From assembly GCA_002898855.1 (NCBI GenBank), contig BEIR01000104.1:1-5596 (forward strand): a DNA stretch of 5,596 nt, written 5' to 3'. Positions 1 to 5,596 of this stretch are shown piece by piece (position 1 is the first letter of the stretch; the number at the start of each line of letters is the position of its first letter). A program made the translations under genes and the position numbers. This DNA comes from a bacterium HR41 (lineage in GTDB: Bacteria > Actinomycetota > Thermoleophilia > Solirubrobacterales > Thermoleophilaceae). The notes below the pieces were generated by a model. The model did not search any database. It was given only the letters and a program-made list of their open reading frames with translations, and had not been told where the DNA came from.

Positions 1-797
1 TGCTGCGCGTGCGGCACATAACCCAGGACGACGCCCACATCTTCTGTCGTCAAGAGCAAGTTCGCGACGAGGTGCTGGGCTGTCTGGCGTTCGCGTTCGA
101 CCTCTACGAGCTGTTTGGCTTCGAGCCGCGCGCCCACCTATCGACCCGTCCCGAGCAGCGGATCGGTAGCGACGAGCTGTGGGATCAGGCAGAGGCGGCG
201 TTACGTTCGGCGCTCGAGGCGCAGGGGCTCGACTACAAGGTCGATCCCGGCGAGGGCACTTTCTACGGCCCGAAGATCGACCTGCACATGACCGACGCTC
301 TCGGTCGCAGCTGGCAGCTCGGCACGATCCAGCTCGACTATCAGATGCCGGAACGTTTCGACCTCGCCTACGTCGGCGAGGACAACGCCGAACACCGGCC
401 GGTGATGATCCACCGCGCGCTGATGGGGTCGTTCGAGCGCTTCATCGGCATCCTGATCGAGCACTACGGCGGCGACTTTCCGTTCTGGCTAGCGCCGCTG
501 CAGGTCGCGGTGCTGCCGATCGCCGACCGTCACGTTCCCTACGCGCGTGAGGTCGCGGGCGAGCTGGCGGGCGCCGGTCTGCGCGTCGAGGTCGACGAGC
601 GCAGCGAGTCGGTGCGGCGCAAGATCCGCGACGCCGAGCTCGCGAAGGTGCCCTACATGCTCGTCGTCGGCGACGAGGAGGAGCGCGCCCGCCGGGTCGC
701 GGTCAGGCGCCGCGGTCGCGGCGACGCCGGCTCGGTCGAGCTCGCTGCGTTCGTTCGCGAGCGCGCCGACGCCTATGCCCGTCGCGCGCGCGACTAG
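1..797 (+). CDS. thrS: Threonyl-tRNA synthetase, C-terminal part (5' end outside window)
   Basis: This is a class II aminoacyl-tRNA synthetase that joins threonine to tRNA-Thr in the cytoplasm. The frame is open from the left edge (first whole codon at 3), so the gene starts upstream. The GTG at 9 is an internal valine, because family members read LRVR-x-x-TQDDAHIF here. Motif 2 is seen as TQDDAHIFC (nt 21-47). Motif 3 is HRALMGSFERFIG (nt 411-449). The histidines of DDAH and HRAL match two of the three zinc ligands known in E. coli ThrRS; the cysteine ligand would lie upstream. From about nt 483 an HGTP-type anticodon-binding domain follows (PLQVAVLPIADRH, then VRRKIRDAELAKVPYMLVVGDEEE and a C-terminal VRRRGRGDAGSVEL). 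The editing and N-terminal domains are not visible. The TAG stop at 795-797 gives a normal C-terminus. The next gene, infC, starts 193 nt later. Identity is very secure. Confidence 0.98.
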   Translation, partial: LRVRHITQDDAHIFCRQEQVRDEVLGCLAFAFDLYELFGFEPRAHLSTRPEQRIGSDELWDQAEAALRSALEAQGLDYKVDPGEGTFYGPKIDLHMTDALGRSWQLGTIQLDYQMPERFDLAYVGEDNAEHRPVMIHRALMGSFERFIGILIEHYGGDFPFWLAPLQVAVLPIADRHVPYAREVAGELAGAGLRVEVDERSESVRRKIRDAELAKVPYMLVVGDEEERARRVAVRRRGRGDAGSVELAAFVRERADAYARRARD

Positions 798-853
798 CTG
801 CGCCGGTGCGGCCCGCGACCGCACAGCTCGCGACCGGGGTACCACCGGCGCTG
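798..853 (+). repeat. 9-bp inverted repeat just after thrS
   Basis: GCGCCGGTG at 800-808 is perfectly complementary to CACCGGCGC at 843-851, with 34 nt between the arms. One further pair (C798-G853) is possible across a T-T mismatch. The intervening stretch has its own short pairings, such as GCGG 808-811 with CCGC 819-822. There is no T run after the right arm, so it is not a classical intrinsic terminator. The right arm lies just upstream of the -10 box at 862, so the element could structure the 3' end of the thrS transcript or overlap the -35 region of the infC promoter. The repeat is seen directly; its role is inferred. Confidence 0.5.
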
Positions 854-867
854 CGCGCGGTTATACT
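839..867 (+). promoter_or_regulatory. Candidate sigma70-type promoter for infC-rpmI-rplT
   Basis: TATACT at 862-867 matches the TATAAT -10 consensus at five of six positions and stands out in very GC-rich DNA. With a 17-bp spacer the -35 would be GTACCA (839-844), which matches TTGACA at only three of six positions. No TGn extension precedes the -10. A start near 874-876 is expected, giving a leader of about 115 nt before infC. Independent promoters for infC downstream of or inside thrS are known in E. coli. This one rests on the -10 box alone. Confidence 0.5.
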
Positions 868-878
868 CGCGCCCGTTG

Positions 879-950
879 ATGCAGGGCACGACACCTCGAA
901 CCAACCGTCGCCGCCGGCGGCGCGTCGCCGTGCCCCTCGCGAGCCTCTAG
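879..950 (+). CDS. Possible arginine-rich leader peptide ahead of infC (23 codons)
   Basis: An ATG at 879-881, only a few nt after the predicted transcription start, opens a 23-residue frame MQGTTPRTN, six arginines, then VAVPLASL, ending with TAG at 948-950. There is no Shine-Dalgarno before it, so it would have to be translated nearly leaderless, which is common in actinobacteria. The six consecutive arginine codons (906-923) coincide with the 14-bp palindrome at 909-922. The stop overlaps the GTG that opens the next mini-ORF (TAGTG, 948-952). I do not recognise the peptide. It could be a regulatory leader or a chance frame in GC-rich DNA; there is no phenylalanine or threonine run like those of classical synthetase attenuators. 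Confidence 0.25.
   Translation: MQGTTPRTNRRRRRRVAVPLASL
909..929 (+). repeat. GC palindrome and overlapping hairpin in the infC leader
   Basis: CGCCGCCGGCGGCG at 909-922 is a perfect 14-bp palindrome, able to fold as a 5-bp stem with a CCGG loop. It overlaps an alternative hairpin, GGCG (919-922) with CGCC (926-929) around a CGT loop, so the two folds exclude each other. Mutually exclusive structures in the leader of an IF3-L35-L20 transcript are suggestive of regulation. In E. coli and B. subtilis L20 represses this operon by binding leader RNA. No recognisable L20-site mimic was identified here, and GC-rich DNA makes such palindromes fairly easily. Confidence 0.35.
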
Positions 951-991
951 TGCGAGTGTTTCCGACCAGTAACCGCTCCCCGATCGCCTAG
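950..991 (+). CDS. Possible 13-codon mini-ORF coupled to infC
   Basis: GTG at 950-952 overlaps the stop of the preceding mini-ORF and opens the frame [13 protein letters not shown], whose TAG stop (989-991) overlaps the infC GTG start (991-993). Both junctions read TAGTG. There is no Shine-Dalgarno at either start, so a terminating ribosome reinitiating at the overlapping GTG would be a reasonable way to load infC. A second in-frame GTG lies at 956. The peptide itself shows nothing recognisable; any role would be in coupling rather than in the product. A chance frame is the main alternative. Confidence 0.22.
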   Translation: MRVFPTSNRSPIA

Positions 992-1560
992 TGCCGGTCC
1001 CGAAGAAGTTCGATCGGCGTCCGCCCGAGCGCGACGAGACGCGCATCAACGAGCGCATCCGGGTGCCGCAAGTCCGGCTCGTCGACGAGAACGGCAAGCA
1101 GGTCGGCATCGTGCCGACCGAGGACGCATTGCGCTACGCGCGCGAGCGCTCGCTCGATCTCGTCGAGGTCGCACCCCAGGCGCGGCCTCCGGTGGTGCGG
1201 GTGCTCGACTACTCGAAGTACCGCTACGAGCAGGAGCAGAAGCGCAAGGCGGCCCGCCGCCACCAAAAGCAGGTGCACGTGCGCGAGATCAAGCTGCGGC
1301 CGAAGATCGCGCCGCGCGACTACGAAACCAAGATGGGGCACGTGCGCCGCTTTCTCGAGCGCGACGATCGCGTCAAGGTGACGATCATGTTTCGCGGCCG
1401 CGAGCAGACCCACCCGGAGCGCGGTGAGGCGCTGCTACGCAAACTCGCCGAGGACGTAGCCGATCTCGGCGTCGTCGAGCAGCAGCCGGCGCAGGACGGG
1501 CGCAACATGACGATGCTGCTCGCGCCGCAAAAACGCAAGGATCGCGCGAAGTCTGCTTGA
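991..1560 (+). CDS. infC: Translation initiation factor IF-3
   Basis: IF3 binds the 30S subunit, keeps it apart from 50S, and checks start-codon and initiator-tRNA pairing. The 189-residue product has both domains. The N-terminal domain begins at about residue 18 ([20 protein letters not shown]) and ends in the [14 protein letters not shown] segment. The linker signature [15 protein letters not shown] is at 70-84, and the C-terminal domain carries [22 protein letters not shown] (101-122), [15 protein letters not shown] and a [12 protein letters not shown] end. GTG at 991 was chosen because an in-frame stop at 970-972 leaves no other usual start before the conserved core. It leaves a 17-residue basic and acidic extension before RINERIR. 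No Shine-Dalgarno is visible; the TAGTG overlap with a mini-ORF may substitute. Many bacteria use rare starts for infC as part of autoregulation; GTG is not such a codon. rpmI follows after 13 nt. Confidence 0.97.
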   Translation: MPVPKKFDRRPPERDETRINERIRVPQVRLVDENGKQVGIVPTEDALRYARERSLDLVEVAPQARPPVVRVLDYSKYRYEQEQKRKAARRHQKQVHVREIKLRPKIAPRDYETKMGHVRRFLERDDRVKVTIMFRGREQTHPERGEALLRKLAEDVADLGVVEQQPAQDGRNMTMLLAPQKRKDRAKSA

Positions 1561-1573
1561 ATGGGCGATCGCG

Positions 1574-1774
1574 ATGGCGAAGCTGAAGGCCAAGACGCAC
1601 TCCGGCGCCAAGAAGCGCTTCCGCAAGACCGGTAGCGGCAAGCTGATCGGTCGCCACGCGATGACCAGCCACAACCTCGGCAAGAAGCGTCCGCGGCGCA
1701 AGCGGCGCCTCGGCAAAGATCTCGTCATCGCCGACCAGGACCGGCGCACGGTGAAGCGTCTGCTCGGCGTCTAG
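1574..1774 (+). CDS. rpmI: 50S ribosomal protein L35
   Basis: L35 is a small, very basic protein of the large subunit that packs into 23S rRNA. The 66-residue product has the usual family length and the hallmark stretches [34 protein letters not shown] and [11 protein letters not shown]. The ATG at 1574 places the conserved [14 protein letters not shown] at the very N-terminus, so the start is firm. It is the only ATG start among the main genes here. The ribosome binding site is poor (GGG at 1563-1565), which suggests dependence on translation of infC, ending 13 nt upstream. rplT follows after 10 nt. The infC-rpmI-rplT order is widely conserved, and in E. coli L20 represses both L35 and L20 synthesis through translational coupling. 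Confidence 0.98.
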   Translation: MAKLKAKTHSGAKKRFRKTGSGKLIGRHAMTSHNLGKKRPRRKRRLGKDLVIADQDRRTVKRLLGV

Positions 1775-1777
1775 GGG
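1773..1777 (+). promoter_or_regulatory. Shine-Dalgarno of rplT overlapping the rpmI stop
   Basis: AGGGG at 1773-1777 shares its first two bases with the rpmI TAG stop and sits 7 nt before the rplT GTG (1785). Its position supports that GTG as the start. Burying the site in the stop codon of rpmI fits coupled translation of L35 and L20. Confidence 0.6.
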
Positions 1778-1784
1778 CGAAGCG

Positions 1785-2141
1785 GTGCGTATCAAGCGTT
1801 CCCTCCACGGCAGGAAGAAGCGGCGTGCGACGCTCGAGCGCGCCAAGGGCTATCGCGGCCAGGCGAAGAGCAGCTATCGCCGCGCCAAGGAGACGCTGCT
1901 CAAGGCCGACCGTTACGCGTACCGCGACCGTCGCAACCGCAAGCGCGACTTCCGGCGGCTGTGGATCGTGCGTATCAACGCCGCCGCGCGCGAGCACGGC
2001 ATGAGCTACAGCGTTTTCATGCATGGGCTCAAGCGCGCCGGCATCGAGCTCGATCGCAAGGTGCTTGCCGACATCGCGGTGCACGACCGCGACGCGTTCC
2101 GACGTATCGCCGAGGCGGCTCGGGAGGCAGCCGCAAGCTGA
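1785..2141 (+). CDS. rplT: 50S ribosomal protein L20
   Basis: L20 binds 23S rRNA early in 50S assembly and in several bacteria represses its own operon. The 118-residue product has normal length. The N-terminal basic tail ([35 protein letters not shown]) is followed by the highly conserved [28 protein letters not shown] (about residues 45-72) and the C-terminal globular part [28 protein letters not shown]. The GTG start gives (M)RIKRS, one residue shorter than the common MARVKR form, and is backed by a Shine-Dalgarno 7 nt upstream. The C-terminal domain, the part that binds the leader RNA in organisms with autoregulation, is intact. A hairpin lies 32 nt after the stop. Confidence 0.98.
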   Translation: MRIKRSLHGRKKRRATLERAKGYRGQAKSSYRRAKETLLKADRYAYRDRRNRKRDFRRLWIVRINAAAREHGMSYSVFMHGLKRAGIELDRKVLADIAVHDRDAFRRIAEAAREAAAS

Positions 2142-2172
2142 CGCCGGCTGCGTCGACCAGCGGTCTTTCTCC

Positions 2173-2197
2173 CGGGGCGCCTGGCGAGGGCGCCCCG
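2173..2197 (+). terminator. Hairpin after rplT: weak terminator or attenuator
   Basis: CGGGGCGCC (2173-2181) pairs perfectly with GGCGCCCCG (2189-2197) around a 7-nt loop. The downstream sequence has only a TTT (2203-2205) rather than a real T run, so termination would be weak or Rho-assisted. It lies in the 79-nt gap between the ribosomal protein genes and the methyltransferase, the natural point for lowering expression of the pheS-pheT half. It also lies 23 nt upstream of the methyltransferase start. The stem is seen directly; the function is inferred. Confidence 0.5.
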
Positions 2198-2220
2198 TCG
2201 CGTTTCCAGGGCCGGGAAAG

Positions 2221-2913
2221 GTGATCACGTCGCCGCACAACCCCACGTTGAAGCTCGTTCGCAAGCTGCGCCAGCGCCGCTGGCGCGAGCGCCTCGACAT
2301 GTTCGTCGCTGAGGGCGAAGACCTTGTCGAGGCCGGCAAACAGGCGCGCTGGGAGCTCGTCCACGAGCTGCACGCCGGGCGCGACGTGGCGCCCGAGCTG
2401 CTTGCCGCGGTGAGCGAGCTCGCTTCCGGCACGCGCGTGCTGGCGATCTTCCGGCGCCGCTGGGCCACGCCCGACGCACGACCGCTGCGGCTGTTTCTCG
2501 ATGGCGTGCGCGACCCTGGCAATGTCGGTAGCTGTCTGCGCTCGGCGTACGCGCTCGGCGACGCCCAGGTCGTGCTCGCGCCGGGCAGCGCCGATCCGTT
2601 CGCCCCCAAGGCGGTGCGCGCCTCGATGGGCGCGCTGTTCCACCGGCCGCCGGCGCTCGCTCCCGAACCGCCGGCGGGACGGTTGGTGGTGCTGGACGCG
2701 CACGGCTCAACGCCGCTCTGGGAGTGCGATCTGACACCGCCGCTGACGCTCTGCGTGGGTGCCGAGCGAACCGGTGTGACGCCGGCGCTGCGGGCGCGGG
2801 CGGACGCGGTGGCGAGGATCCCGGTGCGCGGCGACTCGCTGAACGTGGCGATGGCCGCGACCGTCGCGCTGTACGAGGCAAATAGGATGGCGACGCGTGA
2901 GCGGCACGCTTGA
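2221..2913 (+). CDS. SpoU/TrmH-family RNA 2'-O-methyltransferase (TsnR-like)
   Basis: The product is a predicted SAM-dependent SPOUT enzyme that methylates a ribose 2'-OH in rRNA or tRNA. The exact target cannot be read from sequence. The N-terminal substrate-binding part starts ITSPHNPTLKLVRKL and has FVAEGEDLVE (28-37). The knotted catalytic domain shows motif 1 DGVRDPGNVGSCLRSA (94-109, with N101 and the presumed catalytic R107), the family stretch SADPFAPKAVRASMGALF (123-140), motif 2 VGAERTG (179-185) and motif 3 SLNVAMAATVALYEA (206-220). At 230 residues it is short compared with the usual 250-270; the loss seems to fall in the N-terminal domain, where the GTRVLAIFRR segment follows closely. 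GTG 2221 was chosen because it begins the conserved ITSPxNP and has GGGA 3 nt upstream. The same frame is open further upstream but would overlap rplT. M. tuberculosis has tsnR in the same place. Confidence 0.9.
   Translation: MITSPHNPTLKLVRKLRQRRWRERLDMFVAEGEDLVEAGKQARWELVHELHAGRDVAPELLAAVSELASGTRVLAIFRRRWATPDARPLRLFLDGVRDPGNVGSCLRSAYALGDAQVVLAPGSADPFAPKAVRASMGALFHRPPALAPEPPAGRLVVLDAHGSTPLWECDLTPPLTLCVGAERTGVTPALRARADAVARIPVRGDSLNVAMAATVALYEANRMATRERHA
2884..2887 (+). promoter_or_regulatory. Shine-Dalgarno of pheS inside the methyltransferase gene
   Basis: AGGA at 2884-2887 lies 9 nt before the pheS GTG (2897), within the last codons of the methyltransferase. It supports this start. Together with the 17-nt gene overlap it suggests coupled translation. 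Confidence 0.5.
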
Positions 2914-3952
2914 GGACACCGACTTCGACGCGCTCGTCGCCGAGGCGCGTGGCGCTGTCGCGAGCGCCGAAAGCCTCGCCGAGCTCGACGAGCTACGCGT
3001 TCGCTTTCTCGGGCGGCGCTCGCAGCTCGCGACGGTGCTGCGCTCGATCGGCTCGCTTCCCGCCGAACGGCGCGCCGAGGTGGGCAAGCGCGCCAACGCG
3101 GCGCGCGTCGAGCTCGAGGAGCTCTTCGCTCGCAGGCGCGACGAGCTCGAGCGCCGCGAGCTCGAGCAGCGGCTCGCCCAGGACCGCGTCGACGTCACGC
3201 TGCCGGGCGACCCGTCCACCCTGCCCGGGCGGCTGCACATCGTCACAGAAACCAAGCGCCTGCTCGAAGACATCTTCGTCGGGCTCGGCTTCCAAGTCCT
3301 CGAAGGGCCCGAGGTCGAGTACGACTACTACAACTTCACCGCCCTCAACATCCCGCCCGGGCACCCGGCGCGCACCACGATGGACACCTTCTATCTCGAC
3401 GGCGAGGTCGTCCTGCGCACCCACACCTCGCCCATGCAGGTGCGCGCGATGGAAGCGCAACCGCCGCCCCTTTACGTGGTTGTGCCCGGGCGCGTCTACC
3501 GCCGCGACTCGGACGCGACCCACACGCCGATGTTCCACCAGCTCGAGGGGCTCGCTGTCGACGAGGACATCACCCTCGCCGACCTACAGGGCGTGCTGCT
3601 CGAGTTCGCGCGCGCCGTGTTCGGGCCCGAACGCGAGATTCGCCTGCGCGCCGGCTACTTCCCCTTCACCGAGCCGAGCGTCGAGGTAGACGTCTCGTGC
3701 TTCGCCTGCTCGCGCGACGGCAGCGCCTGCCGCATCTGCAAGGGGTCGGGCTGGATCGAGATCCTCGGTGCGGGCATGGTCGACCCCAACGTCTTCGCCT
3801 TCGTTCGCGACAACGGTTACGACCCCGAGCGCATCCAGGGCTTCGCGTTCGGGCTCGGCATCGACCGCATAGCGATGCTCCGCTACGGGGTGCCCGACCT
3901 GCGTCTTCTGTTCGAGAACGACGTTCGCTTCCTCGAGCAGTTCGGCGTATGA
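2897..3952 (+). CDS. pheS: Phenylalanyl-tRNA synthetase, alpha subunit
   Basis: PheS is the catalytic subunit of the (alpha-beta)2 enzyme that charges tRNA-Phe with phenylalanine. The 351-residue product is full length. Residues 1-100 form the N-terminal coiled coil, with charged ELEELFARRRDELERRELEQ at 72-91; the DNA there repeats GAGCTCGAG at 3110, 3143 and 3158. The class II core follows: HIVTETKRLLEDIF (114-127), EGPEVEYDYYNFTALNIP, MDTFYL, RTHTSPMQVRAM, motif 2 VYRRDSDATHTPMFHQLEGL (200-219) and motif 3 GFAFGLGIDRIAMLRYG (315-331). A four-cysteine knuckle CFAC-x6-CRIC (268-281) precedes KGSGWIEILGAGMVDPNV; this form occurs in many bacterial PheS but not in E. coli, and may bind zinc. GTG 2897 has an AGGA 9 nt upstream and overlaps the methyltransferase by 17 nt. 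The TGA stop overlaps an ATG (ATGA, 3949-3952). Confidence 0.98.
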   Translation: MSGTLEDTDFDALVAEARGAVASAESLAELDELRVRFLGRRSQLATVLRSIGSLPAERRAEVGKRANAARVELEELFARRRDELERRELEQRLAQDRVDVTLPGDPSTLPGRLHIVTETKRLLEDIFVGLGFQVLEGPEVEYDYYNFTALNIPPGHPARTTMDTFYLDGEVVLRTHTSPMQVRAMEAQPPPLYVVVPGRVYRRDSDATHTPMFHQLEGLAVDEDITLADLQGVLLEFARAVFGPEREIRLRAGYFPFTEPSVEVDVSCFACSRDGSACRICKGSGWIEILGAGMVDPNVFAFVRDNGYDPERIQGFAFGLGIDRIAMLRYGVPDLRLLFENDVRFLEQFGV

Positions 3953-4055
3953 GAGGCGTGTCGCACACAGGCTCGAGAGGCATGTCGCCAACAGGTTCGC
4001 GTGGCGTGCCGCAAGCGGTGCCGTCGAGCGCCGCGGAGGCGCAGGAGGTGGGGGC

Positions 4056-4059
<4 letters not shown>
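3949..4059 (+). CDS. Possible 36-aa ORF bridging pheS and pheT
   Basis: ATG 3949 overlaps the pheS stop (ATGA) and the frame runs 36 codons to a TGA (4057-4059) that overlaps the pheT start (GTGA, 4056-4059). The peptide begins with a near-repeat, RGVSHTGS then RGMSPTGS then the weaker RGVPQAVP, and ends SSAAEAQEVGA. It has no aromatic residues, no membrane segment and no similarity I recognise. It has no Shine-Dalgarno of its own, so translation would come from ribosomes finishing pheS. The pheT Shine-Dalgarno lies within its last codons. It may be a translated coupling spacer, a real small protein, or simply an expanded spacer kept open by chance. pheS and pheT are usually adjacent or only slightly separated, so the 103-nt gap is itself noticeable. 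Confidence 0.35.
3952..4023 (+). repeat. Tandem 24-bp repeats between pheS and pheT
   Basis: Unit 1 (3952-3975) and unit 2 (3976-3999) match at 20 of 24 positions, sharing AGAGGC-TGTCGC, then ACAGG and TCG. A third, degenerate unit (4000-4023) keeps the GGCGTG and CCGCA parts. The unit length is a multiple of three, so the frame of the overlapping mini-ORF is kept. Unit 1 contains a small hairpin, GTGT-CGC-ACAC (3958-3968), not preserved in unit 2. The repeats look like recent slippage or duplication in a spacer. Confidence 0.6.
4043..4049 (+). promoter_or_regulatory. Consensus Shine-Dalgarno of pheT
   Basis: AGGAGGT at 4043-4049 is a full match to the anti-Shine-Dalgarno core, 6 nt before the pheT GTG at 4056. 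It is the strongest ribosome binding site in the window and fixes the pheT start. It suggests pheT is initiated independently rather than only by coupling, perhaps to match beta to alpha subunit output. Confidence 0.85.

Positions 4060-5596
<1,537 letters not shown>

Noticed and set aside
9..797. GTG at 9 as the start of a separate 262-residue protein
   Set aside because: The frame is open to the left edge and the codons before it (Leu-Arg) match the ThrRS core; this is an internal valine of thrS.
936..961. CTCGC...GCGAG stem followed by TGTTT as a terminator before infC
   Set aside because: The stem is only 5 bp with an 11-nt loop and three Ts in a row; too weak to call.
806..991. 61-codon + frame filling the thrS-infC gap from GTG 806
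   Set aside because: It starts inside the inverted repeat and before the likely promoter, has no Shine-Dalgarno and no recognisable content; only its last 13 codons, from GTG 950, were kept as a coupling candidate.
1565..1572. GCGATCGC octamer palindrome
   Set aside because: It resembles the HIP1 repeat of cyanobacteria, but it is a single occurrence in GC-rich DNA and the rest of the window is not cyanobacterial in character.
1561..1573. ATG at 1561 directly after the infC stop
   Set aside because: It is out of frame with rpmI; ATG 1574 begins the conserved L35 N-terminus.
2023..2220. Upstream extension of the methyltransferase into rplT
   Set aside because: It would overlap L20 by over 100 nt and cross the hairpin; the family N-terminus (ITSPxNP) begins at 2221.
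1725..2881. Long antisense frames of 218-294 codons opposite rplT and the methyltransferase
   Set aside because: Arg-, Ala- and Pro-rich translations without motifs, lying opposite well-supported genes; these are GC-driven shadows.
3697..3948. Long form of the pheS-pheT bridging frame, reaching back into pheS
   Set aside because: The part before 3949 is a shadow of the PheS C-terminus; only the segment after the pheS stop is free of another gene.

Overview
The window is a high-GC, densely packed cluster of translation genes, all on the + strand: the 3' end of thrS, then infC, rpmI, rplT, a SpoU/TrmH-family RNA methyltransferase, pheS, and the 5' two thirds of pheT, which runs off the right edge. 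GC richness, five GTG starts among the six visible main genes, and a TsnR-like methyltransferase between rplT and pheS suggest an actinobacterium, possibly a deep-branching one such as a Thermoleophilia or Rubrobacter relative. That placement is inferred from style and gene order; no sequence search was possible.

Layout: 1-797 is the catalytic-core end and anticodon-binding domain of threonyl-tRNA synthetase. 798-990 is the only sizeable gap. It holds a 9-bp inverted repeat, a good -10 box (TATACT) and a GC-rich leader with two tiny open frames chained by TAGTG stop/start overlaps into infC. 991-2141 is the IF3-L35-L20 unit with gaps of 10-13 nt. 2142-2220 contains a perfect 9-bp hairpin that may attenuate or terminate transcription after rplT. 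2221-2913 encodes the methyltransferase, whose end overlaps the pheS start by 17 nt. pheS ends at 3952. The 103 nt before pheT are filled by a 36-codon frame with 24-bp repeats, overlapping pheS by ATGA and pheT by GTGA, and carrying a consensus Shine-Dalgarno for pheT.

How the genes work together: all products serve translation. Two synthetases charge tRNA-Thr and tRNA-Phe, IF3 controls subunit dissociation and start-codon fidelity, L35 and L20 build the 50S subunit, and the methyltransferase probably modifies rRNA or tRNA. The overlaps and short gaps suggest operon expression, with a likely internal promoter for infC-rpmI-rplT and a possible attenuation point before the methyltransferase-pheS-pheT half.

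No defence, mobile, CRISPR or biosynthetic system is visible. The core genes are ordinary. The parts worth a second look are the small ones: the chained mini-ORFs ahead of infC and the repeat-bearing mini-ORF between pheS and pheT.
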